Positions 8,610 to 18,856 are shown, numbered from the stretch's first letter. The stretch: DNA of 64,000 nucleotides from Echinimonas agarilytica (GCF_023703465.1 NZ_JAMQGP010000002.1:434001-498000); one strand, 5' to 3'. Notes: generated by a model from the sequence alone, not told the origin. Translations and numbers: made by a program.

Positions 8610-11066
8610 TTAAGCTGCGTTTTGAGTACTGTTCTTTACGATGGTCGATTTATCGGCAACAAGTTCATCGGGGTCGAAATCATCCACATTGATTGCTCGC
8701 ATGCGGCCTTTTTCTGCACGGCGAAGCAACTCTGCTTCAGTATCTGAAATCACGCCCATTTCTAAACCTTCTGCTGCGATCTTATCCAGCCACATAAATG
8801 CCAATTTCTTTTGCTTTGCCTTTGCTACTTTGGCAACGATAGGCTCGGCGGCTAGTATGTCTTTGAGCGCGGTTTGTAGTGCACCCACTGGGTTATTGTC
8901 GCAGTCCGTAAGGAAGCTCATCACACCTAAGCGATCGCGCGTTTCGCCAGGAATCATGGAGAGCTTAGCAATTTTATGGTCTAAGGTATCAGAAGGGCGC
9001 TTGGCATGGCCTCCAAACGGCATAATGAGCGCTTTCATCACCCCCCCCACACCTGCCACGGGGAAGTTGTTTAAAAGCTCCTTTAAAGATGACTCTAAGC
9101 GGTAGAGCGAATCTTCAATGGTCCACTGAACCAAAGCCAAGTCTTCGGCTGGGCGGCCGTCATTATCAAAGCGTTTTAATACAGCAGATGACAAATAGAG
9201 TTCACTGAGTAAATCACCCAAACGCGCAGAAACGCGTTCACGACGTTTCAACGACCCGCCCAGAGTGGCCATTGAGATATCGGATAATAAAGCTAAGTTC
9301 GCTGAATAACGGTTCATGCGTTTGTAGTATTTTGCCGTTTGGTCAGCGTATGGTGAACTTGAGAAAACTGAGCCGCCAATACCAAACCAAAGGCTACGGA
9401 ATACGTTACTTATAGCAAAACCAATATGGCCAAAGACGGCGTTATCAAAATCGGATAGAGCTTGGTTTGCATCTTTAAGGCTGGCGGCTTCCATCTCAGC
9501 AAGGACGTATGGATGACACCGAATAGCCCCTTGACCATAAATGATCATTGAACGCGTGAGAATGTTCGCCCCTTCAACGGTAATGGCGATAGGCGCTCCT
9601 TGATAGCCTCGCGCAAGGTAATTTTCGGGCCCCATGCAAATGGCTTTGCCACCGTGTATATCCATGGCATCAATCATGGCTTTTTGACCGCGGTCGGTCA
9701 TGTGGTATTTCACAATCGCTGAAATAACTGAGGGCTTTTCACCTAAATCAATAGCAGTGGTGGTGAGCGTTGATGCCGCGTCCATCATATAGGCAGCTCC
9801 GGCGATGCGAGCGAGGGGCTCCTCAATACCTTCCATTTGACCAATCGGAACTCGAAATTGACGGCGCACTCGCGCATAGGCACTGGTTGCCATTGCTGCC
9901 ATTTTAACGCCGCCTGTGGTGTTTGAGGGAAGGGTGATCCCGCGACCCACAGACAAACATTCAACGAGCATGCGCCAACCTTGGCCTGCCATCTCTTTGC
10001 CACCAATAATGAAATGAATGGGGACAAATACATCTTCACCGCGTGTTGGGCCATTCTGGAATGGCACGTTCAGCGGAAAGTGACGACGACCGATCTCTAC
10101 GCCCGCAATATCAGTGGGGATAAGCGCACAGGTAATTCCTAGGTCTTCTTGGTCACCAATGAGGTGTTCTGGATCGTACAAGCGGAATGCCAAACCAAGC
10201 ACAGTGGCTACAGGCGCCAGCGTTATATAGCGTTTGTTCCACGTCAGGCGCATCCCCATCACTTGTTTGCCTTCCCACTCACCCATACAGACATGGCCAG
10301 AATCTGGAATCGCGCCAGCATCTGAGCCTGCTTCGGGGCTGGTAAGTGCAAAACATGGAATTTCTTGACCTTGCGCCAGACGAGGAAGGTAGTGGTTTTT
10401 TTGATCTGTGGTGCCGTAGTGTTGCAATAATTCACCTGGGCCGAGAGAGTTAGGCACACCAACAGTACTGGCAAGAACACCGCTGATACTCGCGAGCTTC
10501 TGCAAGACACAGCTTTGCGCATAAGCAGAAAACTCTAAACCACCATATTCTTTCTTAATGATCATGGCGAAGAAGCCATTGCTTTTTAAGTATTCCCAAA
10601 TTTGAGGGGGGAGATCCGCACGCTCATGCGTGATTTCAAAATCATTGGTCATCTGACATACAGTCTCGACAGGACCGTCTAAAAAGGCCTGCTCTGCATC
10701 GGTCAATTGAGGTTTTGGGTAGCTATGAAGCATCTTCCAATTGGGAGCTCCACGAAACATTTCTCCTTCCCACCAAGTGGTTCCTGCAGCAATGGCATCG
10801 CGTTCAGTGGAAGACATTTCGGGCATTATTTTGCGGTAGGCATTGAGCATATTTTTGCTCATCAGCATTTTTCGTAATGCCGGAGTATTGAATACGGTTG
10901 CGAGTACAGCAAAAATGACAATACTCATCGGTCCGATAATGGCGTAGAAGTAACCTGCAGCCATCCAAGCGGCAATGGCGATCGTGGTGACGATAAGTCG
11001 GCTGCGGTGATAAGAAAAGACACCAACAATGGCGAACAATCCGATAATCCAGAGTAAGACGTTCAC
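8610..11066 (-). CDS. fadE: Acyl-CoA dehydrogenase FadE
   Basis: Large FAD-dependent acyl-CoA dehydrogenase that makes the trans-2-enoyl-CoA in the first step of fatty-acid beta-oxidation. It has 818 aa, close to the 814 aa of E. coli FadE. Two or three hydrophobic N-terminal segments (about 1-65) precede the dehydrogenase core, which contains [17 protein letters not shown] and the helical C-terminal acyl-CoA dehydrogenase domain. A DUF1974-type C-terminal region follows. The GTG start at 11066 has AAGGAG at 11079-11074 (minus strand). A FadR-like palindrome lies about 30 bp upstream. It stands alone and is terminated before the IS4-like remnant. Confidence 0.94.
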   Translation of the reverse strand: MNVLLWIIGLFAIVGVFSYHRSRLIVTTIAIAAWMAAGYFYAIIGPMSIVIFAVLATVFNTPALRKMLMSKNMLNAYRKIMPEMSSTERDAIAAGTTWWEGEMFRGAPNWKMLHSYPKPQLTDAEQAFLDGPVETVCQMTNDFEITHERADLPPQIWEYLKSNGFFAMIIKKEYGGLEFSAYAQSCVLQKLASISGVLASTVGVPNSLGPGELLQHYGTTDQKNHYLPRLAQGQEIPCFALTSPEAGSDAGAIPDSGHVCMGEWEGKQVMGMRLTWNKRYITLAPVATVLGLAFRLYDPEHLIGDQEDLGITCALIPTDIAGVEIGRRHFPLNVPFQNGPTRGEDVFVPIHFIIGGKEMAGQGWRMLVECLSVGRGITLPSNTTGGVKMAAMATSAYARVRRQFRVPIGQMEGIEEPLARIAGAAYMMDAASTLTTTAIDLGEKPSVISAIVKYHMTDRGQKAMIDAMDIHGGKAICMGPENYLARGYQGAPIAITVEGANILTRSMIIYGQGAIRCHPYVLAEMEAASLKDANQALSDFDNAVFGHIGFAISNVFRSLWFGIGGSVFSSSPYADQTAKYYKRMNRYSANLALLSDISMATLGGSLKRRERVSARLGDLLSELYLSSAVLKRFDNDGRPAEDLALVQWTIEDSLYRLESSLKELLNNFPVAGVGGVMKALIMPFGGHAKRPSDTLDHKIAKLSMIPGETRDRLGVMSFLTDCDNNPVGALQTALKDILAAEPIVAKVAKAKQKKLAFMWLDKIAAEGLEMGVISDTEAELLRRAEKGRMRAINVDDFDPDELVADKSTIVKNSTQNAA

Positions 11067-11096
11067 GAGAGAACTCCTTGGTTATAGTTATTTTTA

Positions 11097-11112
11097 GTGG
11101 TCAGACCTCTTA
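11097..11112 (-). promoter_or_regulatory. Candidate FadR operator upstream of fadE
   Basis: GTGGTCAGACCTCTTA contains the perfect palindrome GGTCAGACC (11099-11107). It resembles the E. coli FadR consensus (CTGGTCYGAC followed by TGTT). The site is 31-46 bp upstream of the fadE start codon. The same nonamer recurs at 18976-18984. Confidence 0.5.
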
Positions 11113-11226
11113 CGAGTTGTGTCTATTAATAGATCATTCACTCGCTGTGATCAAGTGAAAATGCTTTTCGATGGGTTACTATGTTTACCTTTGTGAGCTG
11201 TCGCGAGAATCTTCAAGAGTTACTTT

Positions 11227-11994
11227 ATGTGTGAATTACTCGGCATGAGCGCCAATGTCCCAACAGATATTTGTTTTAGCTTTTCTGGTTTGATGAAACG
11301 AGGTGGGGAAACGGGTCCACACCGAGATGGCTGGGGAATTACCTTTTATGAAGGTAAAGGCAGTCGTACTTTCAAAGATCCCGAACCTAGTTGCCGCTCT
11401 AAAATTGCTCAATTGCTTGAACAATATCCAATTAAAAGTTGTGCTGTAATCGGGCACATTCGGCAAGCGAACCGTGGTGGAGTGAATCTACAGAACACGC
11501 ACCCTTTCGAGAGAGAGCTGTGGGGGCGAAATTGGACATTTGCTCACAATGGCCAGCTCACTGATTATCGGGCGTTGGAGGTAGGGGCTTTTATGCCCGT
11601 GGGCAATACCGACTCGGAGTTGGCATTCTGCTACCTATTGGGGCAAATGAAAGATAGATTTGCTAAAGCCCCTCGGAACCCGGTGACACTGGCCCGATTT
11701 TTGGCCAAGCATGCAGATGTACTTCGCCAGAAGGGAGTCTTTAACATGCTATTGACGGATGGCACGTTAATGTTTGCCTATTGCACCTCAAAGTTGCATT
11801 GGCTAACGCGTAAAGCGCCGTTTGGTAAAGCGCATTTGGTTGATAGTGACTGGGAAATCGATTTTTCACAAGAAACAACGCCTACTGATGTGGTGACGGT
11901 GATTGCCACAGAACCACTGACTAAAGACGAACCTTGGAACAAGATGGACACCGGCGAATGGCTGATGCTTAAAGATGGGGTGCCGGTTAGTTAG
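11227..11994 (+). CDS. yafJ: Class II glutamine amidotransferase, YafJ type
   Basis: Ntn-type glutamine amidotransferase of the YafJ/DUG3 family. Cys2, exposed after Met removal (MCELLGMSAN), is the expected nucleophile. GGETGPHRDGWGI, IGHIRQANRGG, FAHNGQL and the GNTDSELAF motif match the glutaminase fold. No synthase domain follows, so the acceptor substrate is unknown. E. coli yafJ is also a neighbour of fadE, so the pair is conserved. The 3' end overlaps the converging DUF3108 gene by 8 bp. Confidence 0.88.
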   Translation: MCELLGMSANVPTDICFSFSGLMKRGGETGPHRDGWGITFYEGKGSRTFKDPEPSCRSKIAQLLEQYPIKSCAVIGHIRQANRGGVNLQNTHPFERELWGRNWTFAHNGQLTDYRALEVGAFMPVGNTDSELAFCYLLGQMKDRFAKAPRNPVTLARFLAKHADVLRQKGVFNMLLTDGTLMFAYCTSKLHWLTRKAPFGKAHLVDSDWEIDFSQETTPTDVVTVIATEPLTKDEPWNKMDTGEWLMLKDGVPVS

Positions 11995-12727
11995 AGGGCT
12001 CAGGTGTTTGAGTTGGAATGTCGATGTGTTTGAATTGTGCAAGCCTTAAGTCGGCTTGCTCTTCCCCTTCTTTGGCTTGCCATATCCGTGCAACAATAAA
12101 GTCGTGGTCTTTGGAAAGCCAAACGAATGTCTCTCGCTTTTTGTTCGAACGAATACGTTTTAATTTCACGGTATGGATTTCACCAATAGGTAACTTGAGT
12201 AATTCCTCGCCAACGACTTCAAACTTGTAATCACGTCGGCCACCCTTATACAAAACCGGGTATTCGAGTTCTTTTTTACCTTCTGCAACATCAATTCGCA
12301 TCTGTAACTGATAGCCTACCGGATCAAGCAGATCTTCAGTCCATTTGGTTTTCAGAGGGTAGTCGTCTTGTAACTCAACCAACGACTGATCGCCGTTATT
12401 AAATATCAGATGACTTTCTTTGTTCGGCCCAGTTCCTGTGCGTTCATATTGATATTCCAATGAATTCACATTGCCCGCGTCTGTCATGGTAAGCCAGCTT
12501 TGCTCTTTTCGCTTATCGCTTAAAATAAACCATTTGAGTTTACTCTCGGTGCAGAAGTACATGCGGCCGTCGGGTCTTGGGTAAAATGTGCGTTTTCCTG
12601 TACCGACTTCGCTGCCGTTTCGGAACACTTTGTAATTGCTTTGGAAGGGAGTGAAAGAAATGGACGTGTCAGCAAAAGCGTTCGGTATGATACAGAAACA
12701 GCAAGCTGAAATAAGCCAGTTGCGCAT
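11987..12727 (-). CDS. DUF3108 domain periplasmic protein
   Basis: A 246-aa exported protein of unknown function. The signal peptide MRNWLISACCFCIIPNAFA ends in an AFA-type cleavage site. The mature part fits DUF3108 (pattern SNYKVFRNGSEVGTGKRTF, then KWTEDLLDPVGYQLQMRIDV and GGRRDYKFEVVGEE). It is predicted to be a beta-rich periplasmic protein. The ATG at 12727 has AGAGGA upstream. It lies 23 bp downstream of purN on the same strand, and in many gammaproteobacteria DUF3108 genes follow purMN, so co-transcription is likely. Confidence 0.85.
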   Translation of the reverse strand: MRNWLISACCFCIIPNAFADTSISFTPFQSNYKVFRNGSEVGTGKRTFYPRPDGRMYFCTESKLKWFILSDKRKEQSWLTMTDAGNVNSLEYQYERTGTGPNKESHLIFNNGDQSLVELQDDYPLKTKWTEDLLDPVGYQLQMRIDVAEGKKELEYPVLYKGGRRDYKFEVVGEELLKLPIGEIHTVKLKRIRSNKKRETFVWLSKDHDFIVARIWQAKEGEEQADLRLAQFKHIDIPTQTPEPSN

Positions 12728-12750
12728 GGCACGTCCTCTAAAGTGAATGA

Positions 12751-13401
12751 TTAATCAGCAGCGTAACCGTCTTGGGGCAATCGCTCGCCGTCCATCTCTG
12801 CAGTACCATCCACCAGCTTTACACGACCACTCGCGAGCCACTGAACAGTAAGAGGGAAAATTCTATGTTCTTGTTCTAAGATTCTATCTTGCAGCAATTG
12901 TTCCGTATCGTCTTCAAAAATTGGCACTTTTGCTTGTAAGATCACAGGTCCTCCGTCTAATTCTTCAGTGACGAAGTGAACCGAGCAACCGTGCACGTCA
13001 TCGCCCGCTTCAATCGCTCTGCGATGGGTATGAAGTCCAGTGTACTTAGGCAACAATGATGGATGTATATTGATCATTTTGCCACTAAAACGGCGGACAA
13101 ATTCTGGCGTTAGAATTCTCATGAATCCGGCTAACACGATCACATCGGGTTCAAAGCTATCAATTAAGCCAGCGAGAGACTCGTCGTAGTCGTCTCGGCT
13201 GCTGAACATTGTATGGTCCAATACTTTGGTTGGAACGCCCGACTCTGCGGCACGTTCTAATCCAAAAGCTTCTGAGCGGTTGGAAATGACCCCAACCACA
13301 TCACCATCAATTTTGCCATCGTTGGCATGATCCAAAATCGTTTGAAGATTTGAACCGCTGCCTGATATTAGCACGACAATGCGTGCATTGGAGTCAATCA
13401 T
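12751..13401 (-). CDS. purN: Phosphoribosylglycinamide formyltransferase PurN
   Basis: Transfers the formyl group of 10-formyl-THF to GAR in de novo purine synthesis. The 216-aa protein has the N-terminal [15 protein letters not shown] phosphate-binding motif. The catalytic Asn111 and His113 lie in [11 protein letters not shown], and Asp149 in ELDGGPV. Its ATG overlaps the purM stop by 4 bp, indicating translational coupling. The C-terminus carries an acidic tail (DGYAAD). Confidence 0.96.
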   Translation of the reverse strand: MIDSNARIVVLISGSGSNLQTILDHANDGKIDGDVVGVISNRSEAFGLERAAESGVPTKVLDHTMFSSRDDYDESLAGLIDSFEPDVIVLAGFMRILTPEFVRRFSGKMINIHPSLLPKYTGLHTHRRAIEAGDDVHGCSVHFVTEELDGGPVILQAKVPIFEDDTEQLLQDRILEQEHRIFPLTVQWLASGRVKLVDGTAEMDGERLPQDGYAAD

Positions 13402-14441
13402 GAATTGATCTCTACTTGTTCCTCACCGTCTGCTGCATCTGCAATTTCTCCAATGTGCCATGCGTGTTCGCCTTGGGCATTGAGAATGTTTAAAGATGCT
13501 TGCAGTTGGTCTTGAGCAACAGCAATCACTAATCCAACACCACAGTTAAAGGTACGGTACATCTCGTGTGTTTCAACATTACCATTCTCTTGTAACCAGT
13601 TGAAAATTTCTGGCCACTGCCAACTATTACCGTCAACAATTGCTTTTGTGCCTGATGGAAGAACACGTGGAATGTTTTCCCAGAATCCGCCGCCTGTAAT
13701 GTGGCTGATGGCATGCACATCAATTTGCTTGAGCAATTCGAGTACTGATTTTACGTAAATACGAGTAGGTGTCAGTAAGGCATCACCGAGCGTTGCATCA
13801 CCGAAGGCTGCAGATGTATCGGCGCCAGAGACTTCTAGAATTTTACGAACCAATGAATAGCCGTTTGAATGCGGGCCACTTGAACCCAGAGCAATAAGGG
13901 CATCACCTGCACCAACTTTAGTACCGTCGATGACTTTGGCTTTTTCAACTACGCCAACGCAAAAACCTGCAATGTCGTAATCTTCGCCTTCATACATACC
14001 TGGCATTTCAGCTGTTTCACCACCTATTAAGGCACAGCCCGACAGTTCACAGCCAGCGCCAATACCTGTCACAACATCTGCGGCAGTGTCAACGGACAAT
14101 TTCCCAGTGGCATAGTAATCAAGGAAGAACAGAGGTTCTGCACCTTGAACAATTAAGTCGTTGACACACATTGCAACGAGATCGATGCCAACGGTGTCAT
14201 GCTTGTTTAAATCAAGCGCTAAGCGTAGCTTGGTTCCAACACCATCGGTGCCCGCTACCAATAATGGTTCATTATAACCCGCAGGGATTTGGCACAGTGC
14301 ACCAAAGCCACCCAAGCCACCCATCACTTCCGGACGAGCAGTGCGTTTTGCAACGTGTTTGATTCGATCAACCAGCGCATTACCTGCATCAATATCAACG
14401 CCTGCATCTTTGTAACTTAGGGACGGTTTGTTGTCGCTCAC
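13398..14441 (-). CDS. purM: Phosphoribosylformylglycinamidine cyclo-ligase PurM
   Basis: AIR synthetase, which closes the imidazole ring in purine synthesis using ATP. The 347-aa protein begins [21 protein letters not shown], typical for PurM. It contains [23 protein letters not shown] and [14 protein letters not shown]. It is the first gene of purM-purN-(DUF3108). Its leader contains a sigma70-like promoter and a terminator-like hairpin that may attenuate transcription. Confidence 0.97.
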   Translation of the reverse strand: MSDNKPSLSYKDAGVDIDAGNALVDRIKHVAKRTARPEVMGGLGGFGALCQIPAGYNEPLLVAGTDGVGTKLRLALDLNKHDTVGIDLVAMCVNDLIVQGAEPLFFLDYYATGKLSVDTAADVVTGIGAGCELSGCALIGGETAEMPGMYEGEDYDIAGFCVGVVEKAKVIDGTKVGAGDALIALGSSGPHSNGYSLVRKILEVSGADTSAAFGDATLGDALLTPTRIYVKSVLELLKQIDVHAISHITGGGFWENIPRVLPSGTKAIVDGNSWQWPEIFNWLQENGNVETHEMYRTFNCGVGLVIAVAQDQLQASLNILNAQGEHAWHIGEIADAADGEEQVEINS

Positions 14442-14465
14442 TTAATAACCTCAATCGCACATGCC

Positions 14466-14503
14466 AAAAAAAGACGCGATATTCTACCAATACCACCGCG
14501 TCT
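14466..14503 (-). terminator. Terminator-like hairpin in the purM leader (candidate attenuator)
   Basis: On the minus strand AGACGCG (14503-14497) pairs with CGCGTCT (14478-14472) around an 18-nt loop and runs into seven T residues (14472-14466), only 24 bp before the purM start codon. No minus-strand gene lies immediately upstream, so it can only act on the purM transcript itself. Confidence 0.6.
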
Positions 14504-14524
14504 ACGGAACCATTGTTAGGCGTT

Positions 14525-14553
14525 AATACAAAAAATAAACAAACTTTGCTCAA
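14525..14553 (-). promoter_or_regulatory. Candidate sigma70 promoter of purM
   Basis: On the minus strand TTGAGC (14553-14548) and TGTATT (14530-14525) are spaced by 17 bp. This predicts a start near 14518 and a leader of about 77 nt containing the hairpin. Confidence 0.5.
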
Positions 14554-14660
14554 TAATAGCTAGATCTCACTTTCGATCATAATGGATCTCGTCACCTTTA
14601 TCTGGAGTTGCTACTATAAATGCCGTTGTTATTAAAACTATTGCTCGACAAGGAATTATC

Positions 14661-15701
14661 GTGGGTCGAACTGTTCGAATTTTGTGCGTTCTTTTGATGG
14701 TGTGTCCTTTCTGGGCGTCTGCTGTTGAAGTCGCAAATTTATACACTGCTCGTGTGGATGCGAAGCTCAAGCTCAACGACGGCTTGGCGCAAGCTTTTGA
14801 TCAAGTCATCGTTCGCAATTCAGGCCACCGAGATTCATTAGCCAATGTGCTGGTCTCTCAGCAGCGCTCCAAAGTGAAAGATTATCTCGTTCAATATGGC
14901 AACATTGATGAAGGCGGAAAGCGCTGGTTAGAAGTGGCCTTCAATCAAGAAGCGATTGATCGTTTGCTCCGACAAGCGAATCTGCCAATTTGGGGAAGCT
15001 TGCGCCCCATGACCATTGTCTGGTTAGTGGAAGAAGAAAATTTTAAACGCGAACTGTTGAATGATCAAAGTCCGATTTTACAAGACTCTGAATTGAAAGT
15101 GGCTGCACGTAGTCGCGGAGTGCCTTTGATGCTGCCGCTGCTTGATTTAGACGATATCTCGACGGTTGACCCTTCTGATATTTGGGGCCAATTTCCAGGG
15201 CCTGCGCGTCAGGCCTCTGCTCGTTACAGCGCTGATCAAATGGTCATGGCGAAGTTATTTTCCATTGGAGCTGAGCAATATCAATTGCAGTGGAGTGTCT
15301 ACGACTTGTCCGGAGGGCCACTCGATGTGCAGCCCGCTTGGATGAGCAATGCGCTCACAGGTGACAAACAAACCTTGATGATGGAGTGGCTGGAGCAAAT
15401 GGCCGATGAGTTTGGCGCTCACTTTGCCACTCAAACGGGGCTTGTCGCAGCAGACAGTGTACAGGTGATTGTCTATAACCTTAGCGATTTAAAACGTGTA
15501 CTTGAAGCAGAGTCGAGCCTTGCCGGAATGGCGATCGTGTCGCAAGTCGAGTTGCAACAAATCGACGGTAACCAGGCTGTATTCAATGTTAATTTGCTGG
15601 GGCCTTCGGATGACTTTTATCGGGCGTTAGAACTCGACAAACGTTTGGACGCTTTAGAGGTGGCTCCAGAAGAGTTACCGAGTTATATGTGGAAATATTA
15701 G
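14661..15701 (+). CDS. DUF2066 domain exported protein
   Basis: A 346-aa protein of unknown function, fitting the DUF2066 family usually found between purM and hda. The GTG start at 14661, with AAGGAA at 14650-14655, is followed by a signal peptide (ILCVLLMVCPFWASA, then VEVANLYTARV). The first 110 residues, with AFDQVIVRNSG and later SLRPMTIVWLVEEE, are characteristic. It is divergent from purM. Its stop lies 35 bp before the chosen hda start, so the two probably share a transcript. Confidence 0.82.
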   Translation: MGRTVRILCVLLMVCPFWASAVEVANLYTARVDAKLKLNDGLAQAFDQVIVRNSGHRDSLANVLVSQQRSKVKDYLVQYGNIDEGGKRWLEVAFNQEAIDRLLRQANLPIWGSLRPMTIVWLVEEENFKRELLNDQSPILQDSELKVAARSRGVPLMLPLLDLDDISTVDPSDIWGQFPGPARQASARYSADQMVMAKLFSIGAEQYQLQWSVYDLSGGPLDVQPAWMSNALTGDKQTLMMEWLEQMADEFGAHFATQTGLVAADSVQVIVYNLSDLKRVLEAESSLAGMAIVSQVELQQIDGNQAVFNVNLLGPSDDFYRALELDKRLDALEVAPEELPSYMWKY

Positions 15702-15736
15702 TGCATGATTGCATTGGCGATGACGCGGTTGAATTG

Positions 15737-16438
15737 ATGACTTCTATTCCTGATCAGTTGCCTCTGGCAATTCAACTTCCTGATGATGAAACCTTTGCTA
15801 GCTTTTGGTTAGGCGGCAAGGAGGCGGCTGTGTCTTCTTTGCAACAAGGCTTGAATGCCGATTCTGGCGGCTTTTTGTATTTGTGGGGGCAAAGCGGCTC
15901 TGGAAAGAGTCACTTGCTTCATGCTGCGATGAATTGGTGTGCCAGCTGTCACCAACTCAGTAGCTACATTCCATTGCAACACTCAAATCAATTATCGCCA
16001 GAAATGCTCGATGGTCTCGAACAAATGCACCTAGTGTGTCTGGATAATATTGACATGATCGCTGGGGACATGAGGTGGGAAGAGGCTATTTTTGATCTGT
16101 TCAATCGTATCAAAGAGCAGGGTAGGTTATTGGTGATCACCGCATCCGCTGCTGCTCGTCATGTGAATATTGAATTGCCAGACTTGATGTCGCGTTTGGA
16201 TTGGGGGACGAGCTATCAGCTATCGAGCCCCGGTGATGATGAAAAGTTATCGATACTACAGCTTAGAGCGAATGCTAGAGGACTTGTTTTGTCCGACGAT
16301 GCTGGGCGATTTCTGCTTCACCGAGCCAGTCGAGGCATGTCTGAACTATGGCAAACACTTGCTCGACTCGATACTGCATCTATGGCGGCTCAACGTAAGT
16401 TAACCATTCCATTCATTAAAGAAGTGTTGGGGTATTAG
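15737..16438 (+). CDS. hda: DnaA regulatory inactivator Hda
   Basis: AAA+ protein that, with the DNA-loaded beta clamp, stimulates DnaA-ATP hydrolysis and prevents over-initiation. Starting at ATG 15737 gives 233 aa, the same as E. coli Hda, and puts the clamp-binding motif QLPLAI at residues 7-12. A start at 15689 would add 16 residues overlapping the DUF2066 gene. LPDDETFASFW and Walker A GQSGSGKS (51-58) are clear. The ribosome-binding site is weak, as is common for hda. It ends in a 4-bp convergent overlap with the DUF2069 gene. Confidence 0.93.
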   Translation: MTSIPDQLPLAIQLPDDETFASFWLGGKEAAVSSLQQGLNADSGGFLYLWGQSGSGKSHLLHAAMNWCASCHQLSSYIPLQHSNQLSPEMLDGLEQMHLVCLDNIDMIAGDMRWEEAIFDLFNRIKEQGRLLVITASAAARHVNIELPDLMSRLDWGTSYQLSSPGDDEKLSILQLRANARGLVLSDDAGRFLLHRASRGMSELWQTLARLDTASMAAQRKLTIPFIKEVLGY

Positions 16439-16845
16439 CCTTTACCTTGAGGTTTCTTCTTCTTTAGGCCCAACCCAAGTTGGCGTCCGCGCCACCTCGC
16501 ATAGAAAATTGACCCGACTAACCACATCGACACCAATATAAATTCTACTGCGGCTAGATACCTTTCGGCAGGTTCAGTGTAAAACTGAACAAGCGCGTGA
16601 GTGACATACAAACACGCAACAAATGAGCTCCAAGCATGTGTGTAGGGATTCGCTTTAATCATCCCTTTGAGTGGGAATATCAGGGGGATGAGCCACAAAA
16701 TGGCCGTGACCGTTGGATTCACATGTGGATGAGGGGAGAGCCAAATTTGCCAGCATAGAATCAAGACGATGAGACCGAAGTAGCCGATTTCAGCGCAGCG
16801 TCTGGCAATTAAAACGTTTTTTGGATTGGCTTCAGTGTCAGTCAT
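16435..16845 (-). CDS. DUF2069 domain membrane protein
   Basis: A 136-aa inner-membrane protein fitting DUF2069. Four hydrophobic segments are visible: IGYFGLIVLILCWQIWL, AILWLIPLIFPLKGMI, SFVACLYVTHALVQFY and LAAVEFILVSMWLVGSIFY. A basic tail rich in Arg and Lys follows. The function is unknown. Its place between hda and a yfgD-type arsC gene is conserved in related bacteria, and it probably forms a unit with the downstream-coded genes on this strand. Confidence 0.83.
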   Translation of the reverse strand: MTDTEANPKNVLIARRCAEIGYFGLIVLILCWQIWLSPHPHVNPTVTAILWLIPLIFPLKGMIKANPYTHAWSSFVACLYVTHALVQFYTEPAERYLAAVEFILVSMWLVGSIFYARWRGRQLGLGLKKKKPQGKG

Positions 16846-16914
16846 AATCGGCTTTACCCTGCAAAAATTTGTATCGCGCGCAGGGTAAAGCTCAATGCAC
16901 CCTAGTGCAAGAAG

Positions 16915-17268
16915 TTAATCGATGATGGTGAGAACATTTTCGGGAGGTCTGCCAATGACGGCTTGTTCACCTTTCACCACAATAGGACGCTCTAACAGTT
17001 TAGGTGTTTTGGCAATCGCATTAATTAGAGCTGCGTCAGAGAGTGATTCATCCGCTAAGTTTTGTGCTTTATATTCAGCTTCTTTAGTGCGCATTATGCC
17101 ACGAGGGGCAACATGTAGCATATCAGCAAGATGCTTGATTTCATCCGGTGTTAACGGTGTTTTTAAATACTCAACGATTTCAGGTTGCACACCATTTTGT
17201 TCTAATAGGGCGAGCGTTTCGCGTGACTTAGAACAGCGAGGATTGTGGTAAATACGATATTTGTTCAT
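16915..17268 (-). CDS. yfgD: ArsC-family reductase (YfgD type)
   Basis: Thioredoxin-fold protein of the arsenate reductase (glutaredoxin) family. The ATG at 17268 gives MNKYRIYHNPRCSKSRETL and 117 aa, the normal size, with the catalytic Cys12. A GTG at 17313 would add 15 residues unlike the family. RPIVVKGEQAVIGRPPENV is the conserved C-terminal half. It is the yfgD paralogue by position between hda and bepA, and whether arsenate is its real substrate is uncertain. Confidence 0.9.
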   Translation of the reverse strand: MNKYRIYHNPRCSKSRETLALLEQNGVQPEIVEYLKTPLTPDEIKHLADMLHVAPRGIMRTKEAEYKAQNLADESLSDAALINAIAKTPKLLERPIVVKGEQAVIGRPPENVLTIID

Positions 17269-17368
17269 CCGTTTTGTTCGGCTTGCGCCGCCTACATTTC
17301 CTAAAAAGAGCACAGTTTATGCCACGTCAGCGAGCAACTCGCAAGTTCCTCAGAAGTGGCACGATGAG

Positions 17369-18856
17369 CTATAACGTTTTCAGTCGCGCTAATTCATTTC
17401 GATACTGACGAACTTTCGCTTCCAGCTTGACTACTTCGATATTGTCTTTGACCGGCGTGGCTCGTAAGGCACGCTCTAACATGGCGATGGCTTGTTCATA
17501 TTGCGCCATGAGTGCATAGCCATCCGCTTTGGCGCTGTATTGCTGCCCTGTATTGCCAATTTGAGAGTAGGCATCGCCAATGAGTTGTATGGCGAGCAAA
17601 TCATCTGGACGGCTTTGACGATATAGCTTAAGTATCTCAATAGCTTCTTCTGATTTTTCTTGCTCGATCAATATATTGGCGTAGTTGAGAGCGATGACTT
17701 GGTTATCTGGCATGTAGCCGTAAAAGCCTTTGAGCCTTTCCTCGGCTTTTTCCGGTTGTTTTAATTTCATATTGATGTCGGTCAGAGAGTCGACGAGAAA
17801 TAAGTTGCGAGGGTACTTTTTAGCTAATGGAGTAATTGTCTCTAGTGCTGCTTTGGCATCATTATCGTCAAACTGAGCAAGCGCTAGACCGTACAACGCT
17901 GCATCCTTATTAATGTATTCTTTGCGAGCGATTTGCTGCTCTAGACGTTGAATGACAGCTTTTGAGCTTCTTCCGCTGTAGCGGGCTTCAATTCGGGCTT
18001 TGGCAAATTGGTAATCAATATTTTGGGGGTAAGCCTTGCGCGGAAATTGCTGCGCGCGAAGTTGAGCATCAGCCACACGGGTTTCGGGGACAGGGTGAGT
18101 CAATAGAAAAGCGGGCGGTTTGCTTGCGAAGCGATACTGCGCTGCTAACTTGCCAAAGAATTCTGGGGCTGCATACGGGTCGAAGCCGGCTGCGACTAAG
18201 GTTTGCATTCCAATTCGATCGGCTTCCGCCTCGTTCTTACGAGTAAAGTTAATCGACATTTGTTGCGATGCTGCCAAGGTGGTTTGCAACGCAGCAATAC
18301 CTGCTTGTGGCGCTAAAACTGTAAGTAAAATAGAGCCTAAAGTGGCGCCAATGGTTGCGGCTTGCATATCCATTTGGCTTTCCATTCTTCGTGCCAGATG
18401 GCGTTGATTCACGTGAGCGATTTCATGCGCGAGTACAGAGGCTAATTGACCCTCTGTATCGGCATTCATAAACAGCCCAGTATGAACACCTACATGGCCT
18501 CCAAAAAATGCAAAGGCGTTAATATTTGGATCTTTAATGAGAAAGAAGGTGAAAGGGTGAACAGGCGTTGAGCCCGCTGTTACGAGCTTGTATCCGACGG
18601 ATTCTAAATATTCTTGCAAGGCTGGGTCTTGAAGCAGCGGGTAGCTTCCTCGGATTTGGCGCATAGTGATGTCGCCTACATCGCGCTCTTTTTCAAGCGT
18701 GAGTGCTGAAAGGCCAGCGGTGCCAATGTCTGGAAGGTTGTTTCCAGTTGATATGCTGTGCGCTGAGTGAACCACAAGCGCTGAACCGATGATCGCGAAT
18801 CCCACGTTTCGTAGGGCTTTGACGGACTTTTTAAACAGGACTACCGATTTCTGCAC
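17369..18856 (-). CDS. bepA: Periplasmic metalloprotease/chaperone BepA
   Basis: M48 zinc protease with TPR repeats that promotes LptD assembly and degrades stalled outer-membrane proteins. I place the start at GTG 18856, with AAGGAAAG at 18869-18862, giving 495 aa (E. coli 487). An upstream TTG at 18892 would lie across the TATAAT -10 box at 18884-18879. A signal sequence (FAIIGSALVVHSAHS) precedes the peptidase. The zinc motif HEIAH is at 144-148, with NEAEADRIG as the third-ligand region. TPR helices fill the C-terminal third. Confidence 0.93.
   Translation of the reverse strand: MQKSVVLFKKSVKALRNVGFAIIGSALVVHSAHSISTGNNLPDIGTAGLSALTLEKERDVGDITMRQIRGSYPLLQDPALQEYLESVGYKLVTAGSTPVHPFTFFLIKDPNINAFAFFGGHVGVHTGLFMNADTEGQLASVLAHEIAHVNQRHLARRMESQMDMQAATIGATLGSILLTVLAPQAGIAALQTTLAASQQMSINFTRKNEAEADRIGMQTLVAAGFDPYAAPEFFGKLAAQYRFASKPPAFLLTHPVPETRVADAQLRAQQFPRKAYPQNIDYQFAKARIEARYSGRSSKAVIQRLEQQIARKEYINKDAALYGLALAQFDDNDAKAALETITPLAKKYPRNLFLVDSLTDINMKLKQPEKAEERLKGFYGYMPDNQVIALNYANILIEQEKSEEAIEILKLYRQSRPDDLLAIQLIGDAYSQIGNTGQQYSAKADGYALMAQYEQAIAMLERALRATPVKDNIEVVKLEAKVRQYRNELARLKTL

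Noticed and set aside
14540-14560. PurR-like box (GCAAAGTTTG on the minus strand) in the purM promoter
   Set aside because: It lacks the central C of GCAAACGTTTGC, so the half-site spacing is wrong by one base; it overlaps the -35 and may be chance.
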